Assembly (NCBI RefSeq): GCF_000331285.1
Contig: NZ_ANFX01000012.1
Span: 1-64,000 of the forward strand
Reading direction: 5' to 3'
Length of the DNA: 64,000 bases
From: Porphyrobacter sp. AAP82
GTDB taxonomy: Bacteria > Pseudomonadota > Alphaproteobacteria > Sphingomonadales > Sphingomonadaceae
Shown here: piece by piece, positions 9,333 to 17,880 of the stretch
Layout of the letters: every line of letters starts with the position of its first letter
Numbering within the stretch: the first letter of the stretch is position 1
The notes under the pieces: model-generated
Databases searched by the model: none
Seen by the model: only the letters and a program-made list of their open reading frames with translations
What the model was told of the DNA's origin: nothing
Made by a program: the position numbers and the translations under genes

Positions 9333-9443
9333 CTAATTGAAATATTTGCTGTCGAGGGTTGGCAGGACGAAAATGGCTTCCATCGCGGTCAAGAAAGTGA
9401 GAGCCGCGACGATCTTTGCCCGTGATAGCTTCTTCAGCATCAT
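9333..9443 (-). CDS. 36-residue membrane peptide, translationally coupled to the HlyD gene
   Basis: The HlyD stop codon overlaps an ATG in a TGATG arrangement, and the frame that follows encodes 36 residues: a basic start MMLKKLSRAK, one hydrophobic stretch (IVAALTFLTAMEAIFVLP) and a short polar tail. The overlap suggests it is the last gene of the secretion operon. No family was recognised. A competing plus-strand frame at 9270-9425 (51 codons, hydrophobic N-terminus) covers the same DNA; hydrophobic helices are often mirrored on the opposite strand, and the coupling makes the minus-strand reading more likely. Confidence 0.4.
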   Translation of the reverse strand: MMLKKLSRAKIVAALTFLTAMEAIFVLPTLDSKYFN

Positions 9444-10762
9444 CACTGGGTAAATGCCTTGCGTATCTGATCGAGAAGGGGCTTCAAAAGATAGCTCATC
9501 AGTGATTGCTCGCCGGTGGCAATGTAGGCCTCGAGAGGCATGCCATTAACCAACGCTGTCTTACCGACAGCATCCAACTCGCGCCCGCTGCTATCGATCT
9601 TTACCTTGAAATAGGGTTGCCCGGTTTGCGGATCCTCGATCCGATCCGGGGAGATGAAGGCAACCGTCCCCAATATTTCGGGAGACGACTCCAACTGGAG
9701 TGTCGAGAAGCGGAGCCGCACATCCTGTCCGATCCGAACCTGTTCGATATCTGCGGGGCTGACCCGGACTTCCGCAAGCAGCTTGTCCTGGTCCGGCACG
9801 ATCCGCAGAATGGTCTGGCCGGGCGGTACGAAACTTCCGGGCGTCACATAGGCGACCGAGTCCACAACCCCTGACTGCGGCGACCTGATCGTCGAGCGCT
9901 CGAGGGCATCCCCGGCATCGACCAGTCTTAAACGACCTTCACCGAGCTCGGTGACAACTTCGTTGAGTTCTTGACCAGCCGAAGTCCGCAAGTTCTGACG
10001 AGCATAACTGATCTCTCTGTTCGTCTCCGTAATCCGCGCCTGAGCCTGACGGATACCGGCCTCTGCAGCGGCGATTTCCCCCCTTAGCACGACGTCGGAT
10101 CGCTCGATCTCGTTCAGTCTGTTGATCGTTACCAGTTCCTGTTGGTACAGCTTGCGAAGACCCTCAAGCTCTGGGGCCAGAAGCGCCTGCTGCTTGCGCA
10201 GCGAAGCAATCCGGCTTTGATGTCCCGCTATCTCTGCCTCAAGCTGCCGAAGTCGTGCCACCAACATGCCCACCTGGGCCTCGGTCTCCGCCCGTCTGGC
10301 TTGAAACAGCTCCTGCTCGCGCGCGAGTGAGGTCCCATCGGCGAGGTTTTTACCTGAGGGATCAATCGTGGCAAAGCCGGCATTGCCTGCGCCAAGGAGT
10401 TCGGCTTCCAGTCGCTTGCGCCGGGCCGCCAGCGCCGAGACACTATCTGCCGATACCGCAGCGGTCGTTTGGGCGACGTTCGTATCAAGCCGCAAAAGCA
10501 CCTGACCTTCTGAAACATGCTGACCGTCTGCAACAAGCAAATCGGACAAAACTCCGCCTGTCGGGTGGGTTATGAGCTTTGTCTGACTGGAAGCCGACAG
10601 GCTGCCAGGGGCGATCACTGCACCGGATACGGTCACCACGGTCGATAGGGCAGTCATCGTTGCTGCGGTGATGCCGATGCTGAAATAGGCAATACGCGCC
10701 CGCCGCTTCAGGTTGGCTTCCGGCAGGGGGCTGTCAGCATCGAATAGGAAATCAGGTGTCAT
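9443..10762 (-). CDS. Type I secretion periplasmic adaptor (HlyD/PrtE family)
   Basis: A 439-residue membrane-fusion protein: a short cytoplasmic N-terminus, one transmembrane segment near residues 25-45 (IAYFSIGITAATMTALSTVV), a lipoyl-like half motif (GGVLSDLLVADGQHVSEGQVLLRL), a long alpha-helical hairpin region, and the C-terminal beta-barrel with ERSTIRSPQSGVVDSV and VTPGSFVPPGQTILRIVP. The ATG at 10762, 35 bp after the ABC gene ends, is preferred to an upstream start at 10927 that would run through the ABC stop. It links the inner-membrane ABC exporter to the outer-membrane channel. It is third in the tolC-ABC-hlyD operon and probably exports the RTX peroxidase encoded next door. Confidence 0.9.
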   Translation of the reverse strand: MTPDFLFDADSPLPEANLKRRARIAYFSIGITAATMTALSTVVTVSGAVIAPGSLSASSQTKLITHPTGGVLSDLLVADGQHVSEGQVLLRLDTNVAQTTAAVSADSVSALAARRKRLEAELLGAGNAGFATIDPSGKNLADGTSLAREQELFQARRAETEAQVGMLVARLRQLEAEIAGHQSRIASLRKQQALLAPELEGLRKLYQQELVTINRLNEIERSDVVLRGEIAAAEAGIRQAQARITETNREISYARQNLRTSAGQELNEVVTELGEGRLRLVDAGDALERSTIRSPQSGVVDSVAYVTPGSFVPPGQTILRIVPDQDKLLAEVRVSPADIEQVRIGQDVRLRFSTLQLESSPEILGTVAFISPDRIEDPQTGQPYFKVKIDSSGRELDAVGKTALVNGMPLEAYIATGEQSLMSYLLKPLLDQIRKAFTQ

Positions 10763-10796
10763 GGTCTGCTTTTCGCTTCCGGGTTGAACGTGCGGC

Positions 10797-12548
10797 TCAG
10801 ACACGAGCGGCTTCGGCCTCAGGCATGGTCTGGACATTGCTCCGGTCCTTGATGGCCTGAAGCACAGCGTCGCGAGGGCCGAACGCAACGACCTTGCCGT
10901 CAGCAAGGTACAGAATGTGTGTGGCAAACCGCAGCATCGCCTGCCGATGTGTAACGACGACCGCGGTCGAATGATTCTTGCGCAAATTGATCAGGGCCGC
11001 GGCAAGCGCCTGCTCTCCTGCCGGATCCAAGTTGCTGTTGGGCTCGTCGAGCACCACCAGGCTGGGTTTCTGATACAAGGCGCGGGCAAGGCCGACACGT
11101 TGTCTCTGACCGGCGGAAAGTCGTCGCCCCTCCTCTCCCACTTCCGTTTCGTACCCATCGGGCAACTGCAAGATCAGTTCATGCACACCGGCGTGGGTTG
11201 CGGCCTCAATGATGCCTTCCGAAGTTGCGGATGGATCGAAGCGGGCGATGTTTTGTGCAACCGTCCCTTCTAACAGTTCGACCGTCTGCGGCAGGTAGCC
11301 GATGAGGCTGCCTAGGACGTCGCTGTCCCACTGAGCAAGCGTCGCACCGTCCAGCCGAATGGTTCCGCCGCTGGGGGGCCATATGCCCACCAGCGCCCGC
11401 GCGAGCGAGGATTTGCCAGCTCCACTGGCACCTATCACTCCCACGATCGAGCCCGGCTCGCAGGCAAAGCTTACGCCGTGGAGCGTAGGGGTCTCTTGCC
11501 CGGGAGGCACGATCTGCAACTCTGCAACGTCCAACTGACCCTTCGGCCTGTTCAAAGCCACGCGTGTTTCCGGGACTCCAAACTGAAGTAAGGTCTGATT
11601 CAGGCGAGCCCAACTCGTCCGCGCCGAAGAGAAATTTCGCCACTGGGCAATCGCCTGATCGATCGGGGCAAGCGCACGTCCTGCAAGAATTGAGCTGGCA
11701 AAGATAACGCCGCCCGATGTCTCTCCCGAAATGACAAGCCAAGCGCCTACAGCCAACAATGCGCTCTGGATGAACATCCGCATCGTTTTGCTAATTGTCG
11801 AAAGGACGATCAGCGTCTTGTTGACCTCAGCCTGCCGGAGGTTGAGTTGGGCATTGAGTGCAAGGAACATCCGCGCAAATCGTTGCCGCATGCCCAGTGC
11901 CTGGATCGTTTCAGCACCCCTGCGCTTGCGATCGAGCAGGTACTGCCTTTTCTGCCCCAGTTCGCTGATCGTGCTAGCGGATTTCTTGTGAAGCTGTTCC
12001 GTGACAACTGTCAGCGCGACCAGCACGCACGCGCCGACCAACGCGGCCACGCCAAGCCAAATGTGCAACATGGACAGAATGGCCAGGAAAAAGAGGATCC
12101 ACGGAAGGTCCATGAACGCACTCGGGCCCGGGCCGGCGATGAAGTTCCGGACCTGCTCGAGATCGCGCATTGGGCCGCCCGTGCGATCTGCCGGATCATT
12201 CCTGATCGACAGCTCGTGTGCCGCCCGGATCGCCAATGGATTGATCGAGTGTTCAAGGCTGGAGGCGATGTCTGCGAGAACCGCGCTTCGTTGCACTTCG
12301 AAAAACCCTTGTGCCACATAGATAATAGCAGAAAGGCCGAAGAGGCCGAACAACGTCGACAAATTTTGTGATGGAAGCGCCCGATCATACACCATCATCA
12401 TGTAAATAGACCCGTTCAAGACGAATATATTCACAATCACTGAAATTATAAAGATCGCGATGATCGCGCTATATGATCTTTTCAAAGAGGTCTTGAGATA
12501 ATTATTTGACTCGCGAAATTCGGCGAGAAGTGCGGATTTCGGTTCCAT
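10797..12548 (-). CDS. Type I secretion ABC transporter, PrtD-like
   Basis: A 583-residue fused permease/ATPase. The N-terminal half has about six membrane segments (from SAIIAIFIISVIVNIFVLNG). The ATPase domain shows Walker A GASGAGKS, a Q-loop in GYLPQ, the signature LSAGQRQR, Walker B SLVVLDEP and the switch His in VVVTHR. There is no N-terminal C39-peptidase-like domain, which matches the PrtD rather than the HlyB subgroup. The start ATG directly abuts the stop of the upstream TolC gene, so the two are transcribed together. PrtD-type exporters move RTX proteins with an uncleaved C-terminal signal; the peroxidase at 1-7517 is the obvious candidate. Confidence 0.93.
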   Translation of the reverse strand: MEPKSALLAEFRESNNYLKTSLKRSYSAIIAIFIISVIVNIFVLNGSIYMMMVYDRALPSQNLSTLFGLFGLSAIIYVAQGFFEVQRSAVLADIASSLEHSINPLAIRAAHELSIRNDPADRTGGPMRDLEQVRNFIAGPGPSAFMDLPWILFFLAILSMLHIWLGVAALVGACVLVALTVVTEQLHKKSASTISELGQKRQYLLDRKRRGAETIQALGMRQRFARMFLALNAQLNLRQAEVNKTLIVLSTISKTMRMFIQSALLAVGAWLVISGETSGGVIFASSILAGRALAPIDQAIAQWRNFSSARTSWARLNQTLLQFGVPETRVALNRPKGQLDVAELQIVPPGQETPTLHGVSFACEPGSIVGVIGASGAGKSSLARALVGIWPPSGGTIRLDGATLAQWDSDVLGSLIGYLPQTVELLEGTVAQNIARFDPSATSEGIIEAATHAGVHELILQLPDGYETEVGEEGRRLSAGQRQRVGLARALYQKPSLVVLDEPNSNLDPAGEQALAAALINLRKNHSTAVVVTHRQAMLRFATHILYLADGKVVAFGPRDAVLQAIKDRSNVQTMPEAEAARV

Positions 12549-14459
12549 TCAACGCTCTCCTTCTTCGCCAGAAAGCGGACCGGTCCACTGCGGTACGCCG
12601 AGCGTCGAGAAGCGGCGGACGATGCAATTCTGCTTTCCCAACCTCAGATCGTGACACGCCGCTTCGGCGGCCGCGAAGTCCGGGAAAGGCCCGAAAGCAA
12701 GACGGAACATCTCGTTTCCGGCGGATCTGAAGCTGGTGATGACCGGCCGTCCAGGCCCAATGAGTCGCTTGGTTTGGCCTTCGATCTCCTGCCAATGCTG
12801 CTGCGCGGAGGCCTGCGTGGAAAAGGCTGCCAATTGAATGACCCATTGAGTTGGCTCGAACCGGGTGCTTGGACGAACAGGTTGCGGGGAGAATTCGGGT
12901 GTGGCCTTCCGGACGACAGGCGTTTCCTGGCGCTCGGGCGCGGCAGGTCGCACCGGCGGCACTGGAGAGCTGGCTGCCGCAATCGGCAGGTCTTCCACTG
13001 CGATTTTTGGCCACGGACCAGCACTCGAAGAAGCGGCGAGCTCCGGTTCGTCGGTCTCCGGGGCGAATGCCAGATCGGACGTGAGGTCGGTTTCAGGCTC
13101 GGGAACCAGCTCGGTAGCGCGGTTCCCGACACCCAAGTGATGCGCCTGAGTCCGCCCCATCGTCGTAAGCAGCGCGAATGCGGCCACGTAAGAATCCCGC
13201 TGCGCTGACACTAGCTGAACCTGAGCATTACGCAGCTCTTGTTCGGCATTGAGGATGTCGAGGATCGTGCGAGTTCCCACGTCGCTTTCTGCACGGACGC
13301 CGGCCAGAGCACTGCGCGCCGCCGTGACGGCGCGTTGACTTGCCATGACGACTGAGCTGGATGCCTGCCAGTTGGCGTATTCGCTTCTGGCTTGTGCAGT
13401 CAGTCTCCGCTCAAGATCGCTCACTGCAAGGAGCGCTTGGTTTTCCCTGAGGTTGGCTTCGCGGATACTGGCGGACGTTCGGCCACCCTGGAATAGCGGA
13501 ACATTTATCGAAAAGCCGACGGTCGCCCCGAAACGGCTGTTATCTGCCTGCGCAGGAGCCTGCATGGAGTTTCCATAACGGCCATTGGCCACGGCAGACA
13601 CAGAAGGCAACGCGCCCCCCCTTGCTGCGCGCCATTCGTAACGCCGGGCCTCGGAAACAGCGCGCGCCCGCAAGATATCGGGATTTTCGTCAACCGCCGA
13701 TCTGGCCGCAGTTTCAGGATCCGGAGGCAGGTTCCGAAGAACCGGCATGGGAGCCAGATCGGTGGCCTGCATTCCTGTAACTCTCTGGAATTCCTCCATT
13801 GCCTCGATCAAGTTGGCCTCGGCCGTTTCCACCTCGCCTTGCGCAAGGGCAACGCGAGATTCAGCCTGCGCAACATCGGTCCGGGTCAGGTCGCGCACCT
13901 GGAAGCGTGCGCGCGTGGCATTGAGGGTCGTCGTCAGCGTATCCAGGTTTTCCCTGCTCAAAACCAGAATCTGGCGATCACGAATCACATTCGCATAGGC
14001 CGCGACAACTTCGGAGAAAACTTGCGCTTCGGCAGTTCGCTTGCCGACGTACGAAGCGTCAGATTGTGCCTTAGCTGCCTTGATTTGGTTCTTCACGCTC
14101 CCGCCGCGATAAAGGGGGAGGGAAATCCCCCCCTGGACGCTCAGCAGATCGGGGCCAATCCGGGGTCCGACAACAGCTTCGTTGACACTGAGGCTTGCAT
14201 TGACTTCTGGAAGTCCTGCGGCTCTGGAAATGGTGACCCGCTCGAGATCGGCCTCGTGCTCTGCGGCGGCATTGGCGATGATTTCGCTCCGCGAATAAGC
14301 AGCTTGCAGCGCTTGCGTCAGATCTTCAGCCAGGCACGGTCCCTCAATATTATAGACAAGCGCGCCAATGCAAACAACAGGCAGAAGTAACTTTATGGAC
14401 CTCTGCCTATGTTGGACGACCAATCCCGAATAGATTGAAATTTGGTGCTTGTTTTGCAT
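12549..14459 (-). CDS. TolC-family outer-membrane channel with C-terminal SPOR domain
   Basis: A 636-residue protein. After a probable signal peptide (hydrophobic run KLLLPVVCIGALVY), residues 45-465 form the TolC-type outer-membrane efflux domain with its internal duplication (AYANVIRDRQILVLSRENL; SARQ-type coiled regions). A proline-rich linker (VPPVRPAAPERQETP) leads to a SPOR domain at about 550-625 (WVIQLAAFSTQASAQQHW ... MFRLAFGPFPDFAAAEAAC). Plain TolC proteins are about 420-490 residues. SPOR domains bind septal peptidoglycan stripped of stem peptides, so this channel may be anchored to the wall or enriched at division sites; that is inference. First gene of the secretion operon; paired palindromes lie upstream. 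Confidence 0.88.
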   Translation of the reverse strand: MQNKHQISIYSGLVVQHRQRSIKLLLPVVCIGALVYNIEGPCLAEDLTQALQAAYSRSEIIANAAAEHEADLERVTISRAAGLPEVNASLSVNEAVVGPRIGPDLLSVQGGISLPLYRGGSVKNQIKAAKAQSDASYVGKRTAEAQVFSEVVAAYANVIRDRQILVLSRENLDTLTTTLNATRARFQVRDLTRTDVAQAESRVALAQGEVETAEANLIEAMEEFQRVTGMQATDLAPMPVLRNLPPDPETAARSAVDENPDILRARAVSEARRYEWRAARGGALPSVSAVANGRYGNSMQAPAQADNSRFGATVGFSINVPLFQGGRTSASIREANLRENQALLAVSDLERRLTAQARSEYANWQASSSVVMASQRAVTAARSALAGVRAESDVGTRTILDILNAEQELRNAQVQLVSAQRDSYVAAFALLTTMGRTQAHHLGVGNRATELVPEPETDLTSDLAFAPETDEPELAASSSAGPWPKIAVEDLPIAAASSPVPPVRPAAPERQETPVVRKATPEFSPQPVRPSTRFEPTQWVIQLAAFSTQASAQQHWQEIEGQTKRLIGPGRPVITSFRSAGNEMFRLAFGPFPDFAAAEAACHDLRLGKQNCIVRRFSTLGVPQWTGPLSGEEGER

Positions 14460-14526
14460 GGAAAATTGTGTAAAAGATATGTCCTAATCACCCGTTAAGC
14501 CCCGCAAGTTCCGATCAATAAATAAG

Positions 14527-14560
14527 TTTCAATTCAGATTGAAATACTTTCAGTTTGAAA
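14527..14560. promoter_or_regulatory. Paired palindromes upstream of the secretion operon
   Basis: TTTCAATTCAGATTGAAA at 14527-14544 is a perfect inverted repeat with 7-bp arms, and a second copy-like element, TTTCAGTTTGAAA, follows at 14548-14560. They lie 68-100 bp before the TolC start in AT-rich DNA. The spacing of about two helical turns between centres suits a dimeric regulator binding cooperatively. Which protein binds is unknown; the regulators at 8254 or 15102 are candidates. Confidence 0.45.
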
Positions 14561-15101
14561 ATGCATGATCGGAGTGGTGGAGCGATCCAATGACCCCTAT
14601 TTGTAAGAGCGGGGTAATTGGCGCTGCCGCGCAAAAGCCCTTTTTTGCGTTTCACGGCAGGTGGTGCGGATTGATGTAGAGTGCAGCGGACTGGTCAGCG
14701 CCGCTGCCGACGGCAGCGAAATTCCGCAGGATGTCAGTGCAGGGGCGTCTGGGGGGGGGCGAGGGGCAGGGCCGGCGGGCAGGGCCAGTGGCGCAGGGCG
14801 CCAGCGACTTTGATCAGGCCAAGGACCTGGAGAGCAAAGTGGAGGAGCTTTGCTCGGTCAACGCGATCTCGCGTATGGGTCGCCTGCGACTTCAGCATAT
14901 ATCTCAAGTGCAGCGGGCTAGAGGGCATTGGCGCCGGGGCAAATGAGGGGCCTAGTGCCGCGCCGATGTGCGGAAAGCGGGAGGCCTAATCTACCTGAAC
15001 ATCGCCATTAGCGCCGCCGAGGTCGCAACTGCATAAAGCGCCTGCGCCATAAACATTCTCGGCCGAAGCGTGTAGATGCCGTGTAATGAAAACATCTCTG
15101 A
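14561..15101. other. Intergenic stretch with no recognised gene
   Basis: About 540 bp between the secretion-operon promoter and the end of the LuxR-type regulator gene. A G-rich run lies at 14747-14800. Plus-strand frames at 14681-14989 and 14731-14946 lack convincing ribosome sites and match nothing I recognise; one contains a charged helical stretch (DQAKDLESKVEELCSV) that could be a relic of a longer gene. Confidence 0.4.
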
Positions 15102-15707
15102 TTAAATCAAATTAAAATTACGTGCAATCAAGATTGCCTGAGTGCGACTATTCACGCCCAATTTTGCAAAGATCATCTTGACATGCATCTTTATCGTTGC
15201 CTCAGTGAGCTTCAGGTCCCTCGCAATCTGCTTGTTTGACAGGCCTGAGCAGATGCAGCGCAAAACCTGCTCCTGACGCGGCGTCAACGTCGGGGTGTCC
15301 GCGTTGCCAGCCTGACCGGCAGAACCGGAATATGGTGGGACAAAACTGCCGTTGATGACGCTGACAATTGCGACCTTGAGCTTTTCGACCGACATTGTCT
15401 TGCTGAGCACCGCAACCGCACCCGAGCGCAGAGCCGCTGCGGCTGTACCATCTGTCGCTACACCCGTAAGGAGCATGACCGGGCGGGGATCTTGTGCAGC
15501 AACTATTCGCCTGAGGCCGAGAAGTCCGTCCATGCCGGGGATCTGGTAATCAAGCAGGACGAGATCGAACGGGCCCTCATGTGCAATCCCGACCAACGCC
15601 TCGTCAACTGTCGAAGCAAGTTCGACCGTAAACTCCTCGTCCGCCTCAAGGTAGGCCTTGAGCGCATCCCTAAGAAGATCGTGATCATCGGCGAATAGGA
15701 TCCGCAT
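15102..15707 (-). CDS. NarL/LuxR-family response regulator
   Basis: A 201-residue two-domain regulator. The receiver (1-120) has the acidic pair in FADDHD, phospho-acceptor Asp in LVLLDYQIPGMDG, the conserved Thr in MLLTG and Lys in VLSKTMS. The C-terminal LuxR-type helix-turn-helix (140-200) is LTPRQEQVLRCICSGLSNKQIARDLKLTEATIKMHV. The ATG overlaps the stop of the preceding receiver gene (TAATG), so translation is coupled. It is the output of the kinase/receiver/regulator operon 15102-17637. Its targets are not shown by the sequence; the adjacent secretion operon is possible. Confidence 0.93.
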   Translation of the reverse strand: MRILFADDHDLLRDALKAYLEADEEFTVELASTVDEALVGIAHEGPFDLVLLDYQIPGMDGLLGLRRIVAAQDPRPVMLLTGVATDGTAAAALRSGAVAVLSKTMSVEKLKVAIVSVINGSFVPPYSGSAGQAGNADTPTLTPRQEQVLRCICSGLSNKQIARDLKLTEATIKMHVKMIFAKLGVNSRTQAILIARNFNLI

Positions 15708-16072
15708 TACGCACCTTCAACACTCGTGTTATTAAGCAGGCGGATAAGTGCCTGATTAAGACTGTTGGAAATAGCTGACTTTATGATTCGTTCGTCGAAA
15801 AGCGAGGGGGAGACTTCTATTTCGATTTCGTGCAGAGCGGTGCACAGCAGGATGGGAAGCGGCGGCCACATGTCACGAATTCGCGCTGCCAGTTGCGCGC
15901 CGTTCATTTCCGGCATGTCGTAATCAAGAATAACCGCGTCCCAACCTGATGGATTGGCTTTCAGTTCTTGGAGCGCCTGAAGCGGAGAATTCATCGTAAT
16001 CGCCTCCGCCCCCAGCTTGCTTACCTCACTTGCAATGAGATCGAGAACCGACGGGTTGTCATCGACAATCAA
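15707..16072 (-). CDS. Single-domain response regulator
   Basis: A 121-residue stand-alone receiver: acidic residues in MIVDDNPS, phospho-acceptor Asp in AVILDYDMPEMNG, Thr in ILLCTALHE. The position of the conserved Lys is unclear, since the C-terminal part (SLFDERIIKSAISNSL) is shifted. Translation appears to begin at a TTG that overlaps the stop of the kinase gene (TTGA). With no output domain it may act as a phosphate sink or intermediate between the kinase and the LuxR-type regulator that overlaps its own stop. Confidence 0.85.
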   Translation of the reverse strand: MIVDDNPSVLDLIASEVSKLGAEAITMNSPLQALQELKANPSGWDAVILDYDMPEMNGAQLAARIRDMWPPLPILLCTALHEIEIEVSPSLFDERIIKSAISNSLNQALIRLLNNTSVEGA

Positions 16073-17637
16073 GATTCTTGCGTCCGCAAGTTGGTGCTCT
16101 GGGCTGACGTCCTCGCCGTAGCGGTGCTCAAGGGGCGTGTGTCGAGCGGCCAGGTCAGCTGGAATGTCGTCCCGTGCGCCCCGCTTTTGACGTTGATTGA
16201 ACCACCTGCTTCGGCGATCATTTCCGATACGACACTGAGGCCCAGCCCCATGCCGTAAGATTTCGTGGTATGGAATGGCTCGAATATGCGCGCGAGTTCT
16301 TCTTCTGCGATGCCACAGCCGGTGTCTCTCACGGTGATCAGCGCACTTGGCAGTTCGGGCTTCTCGCCAATCATCGGCTTCGATATCCGTCGCGCCGGAT
16401 TGAGCCGCTCAAGGGTGACCTCGATCGACCCCGCTCCATCGGCCGGCAGTGCATCGCGGGCGTTGTTGCAAAGATTTATCATCACGCGCAGGAATTCGGT
16501 CTCAACCGCCTTCAGCGCGATATCGTCCTCTTGCGCCTTGAGCCTGATGGAGTGATTGGGCTTCAACGTAACAGCGGTGAGTTCGATGACGGTTTCGAGG
16601 GCCGATTTCGCATCGAGCGCACGGGGCGGCTGCTTGGCAGTATTTGGCGCAAGCACCGAATCGAGCAGGCTGCTTGCCTGCTTCGCGACGCCTTCGATCC
16701 GCTTCAGTTCAGGTGGGCACGGCCGACACTTGGTCCGCAGCGTGGTTGCCGAGAAACCTATAACCGCAATGAAGTTTGCCAGATCGTGAGCCACGCCGGA
16801 AACCGCGCGGCTGATCATCTCCTTGCGCTTAACCAGCAACAGTCTCTCGCGCGCGCGAATGCGGTCCCTCGTCGCACGCTTGATTTCTCCGATATCGCGG
16901 GTCGTGCATACCAGTCCGCCAGAAGGACTTTGCGCAAGCGTTACGTCCTGCTCGACAATGCCGCCGTCCCGCCGAACACCACACGCCTCTCCCCGCCAGC
17001 TGCCCTCCTTGAAAACCGACGGCATAGCGACCTGTTCGATGCGCTGGGCTTCCTGGCGGTCATAAAGGATCGACCAATGCCGTCCGACAAGCGCGGTCGC
17101 ATCGCTATAGCCGAACATCGTGCAGTGGGCACGATTCAGATAGGTGAAGAAGCCCTCCGGGTCGGTGATCGCCACGCCGTCCGAGGTCGCCTCAATTGCA
17201 GAAAACTGATCCTCCAGTTTCCGCTGGTAAGCATCCCGCTGGTCCTCGAGATTGCGGCGCTCACTGGAGTCTCGAACGATTGCGGCATAGCCTGCCGGCT
17301 TCCCGGTTTCGGAATCCTCCCAGTGAGTAAGCGACAGTTCGACCGGGACCAATCGGCCGTCGCGACAAAGAGCGGTGACGGACGTCGTTTTCCCCAAAAG
17401 CCGTGATTGCCCCCCTTCGGTCAATCGCCGCATTCCCAACAGGTGATTGGCCCGGTGAATTTCCGGTACGATAAGATGAAGGCTTTGGCCAATTATTTCA
17501 TCGGCTCGCCAACCGAACAAATTTGCGGCGCCTTCGTTCCAATAGATTACGCGATTGTCCGGGTCGACAGCGACGAACGCATCACTCGTCGCTTGGGCAA
17601 TGAGGTGGGACAACTTCTCCTGATCTTGATAATGCAC
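16069..17637 (-). CDS. PAS-PAS sensor histidine kinase (cytoplasmic)
   Basis: A 522-residue kinase without membrane segments. Two PAS domains come first (about 5-125, with VDPDNRVIYWNEGAANLFGW, and 140-260, with TDPEGFFTYLNRAHCTMFGY). The phospho-acceptor box is GVAHDLANFIAVIGFSATT. The ATPase domain has the N box INLCNNARDAL, G1 DTGCGIAEEE, the F box IFEPFHTTK and G2 GMGLGLSVVSEM. The likely start is a GTG at 17637 preceded by a purine-rich site. The second PAS sits next to a PAC-like segment, suggesting sensing of a soluble ligand or redox/light cofactor, but no cofactor residue can be assigned. First gene of a three-gene overlapping operon. Confidence 0.9.
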   Translation of the reverse strand: MHYQDQEKLSHLIAQATSDAFVAVDPDNRVIYWNEGAANLFGWRADEIIGQSLHLIVPEIHRANHLLGMRRLTEGGQSRLLGKTTSVTALCRDGRLVPVELSLTHWEDSETGKPAGYAAIVRDSSERRNLEDQRDAYQRKLEDQFSAIEATSDGVAITDPEGFFTYLNRAHCTMFGYSDATALVGRHWSILYDRQEAQRIEQVAMPSVFKEGSWRGEACGVRRDGGIVEQDVTLAQSPSGGLVCTTRDIGEIKRATRDRIRARERLLLVKRKEMISRAVSGVAHDLANFIAVIGFSATTLRTKCRPCPPELKRIEGVAKQASSLLDSVLAPNTAKQPPRALDAKSALETVIELTAVTLKPNHSIRLKAQEDDIALKAVETEFLRVMINLCNNARDALPADGAGSIEVTLERLNPARRISKPMIGEKPELPSALITVRDTGCGIAEEELARIFEPFHTTKSYGMGLGLSVVSEMIAEAGGSINVKSGAHGTTFQLTWPLDTRPLSTATARTSAQSTNLRTQES

Positions 17638-17880
17638 GGATACTCACTTGCCTTCCCGTTTCGTCTAGACAAATGATGCGCTTTCGGATCGCCCGACCAG
17701 CACTGGACGGGAAACAGTGCATCCACAATCGTGCGGCTGTCGACGCTTGAGCCCGCTTCGACTTAGCCGGCCTTTGCCTCTCAAGGCCATACATCGGAAC
17801 GGACGTATCCGTAAGAATGTCTTGTGTATATTAAATATGATATTTTTTTGCGGATTCGTCCCTAGCGAAACTACGTAATC

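Noticed and set aside
9270..9425. 51-codon plus-strand frame with hydrophobic start
   Set aside because: It overlaps, on the other strand, the peptide coupled to HlyD; the mirrored hydrophobic stretch is expected and the ribosome site is weak.
10763..10927. An upstream start for the HlyD gene
   Set aside because: It would overlap the last 43 codons of the ABC gene; the ATG at 10762 gives a normal HlyD N-terminus.
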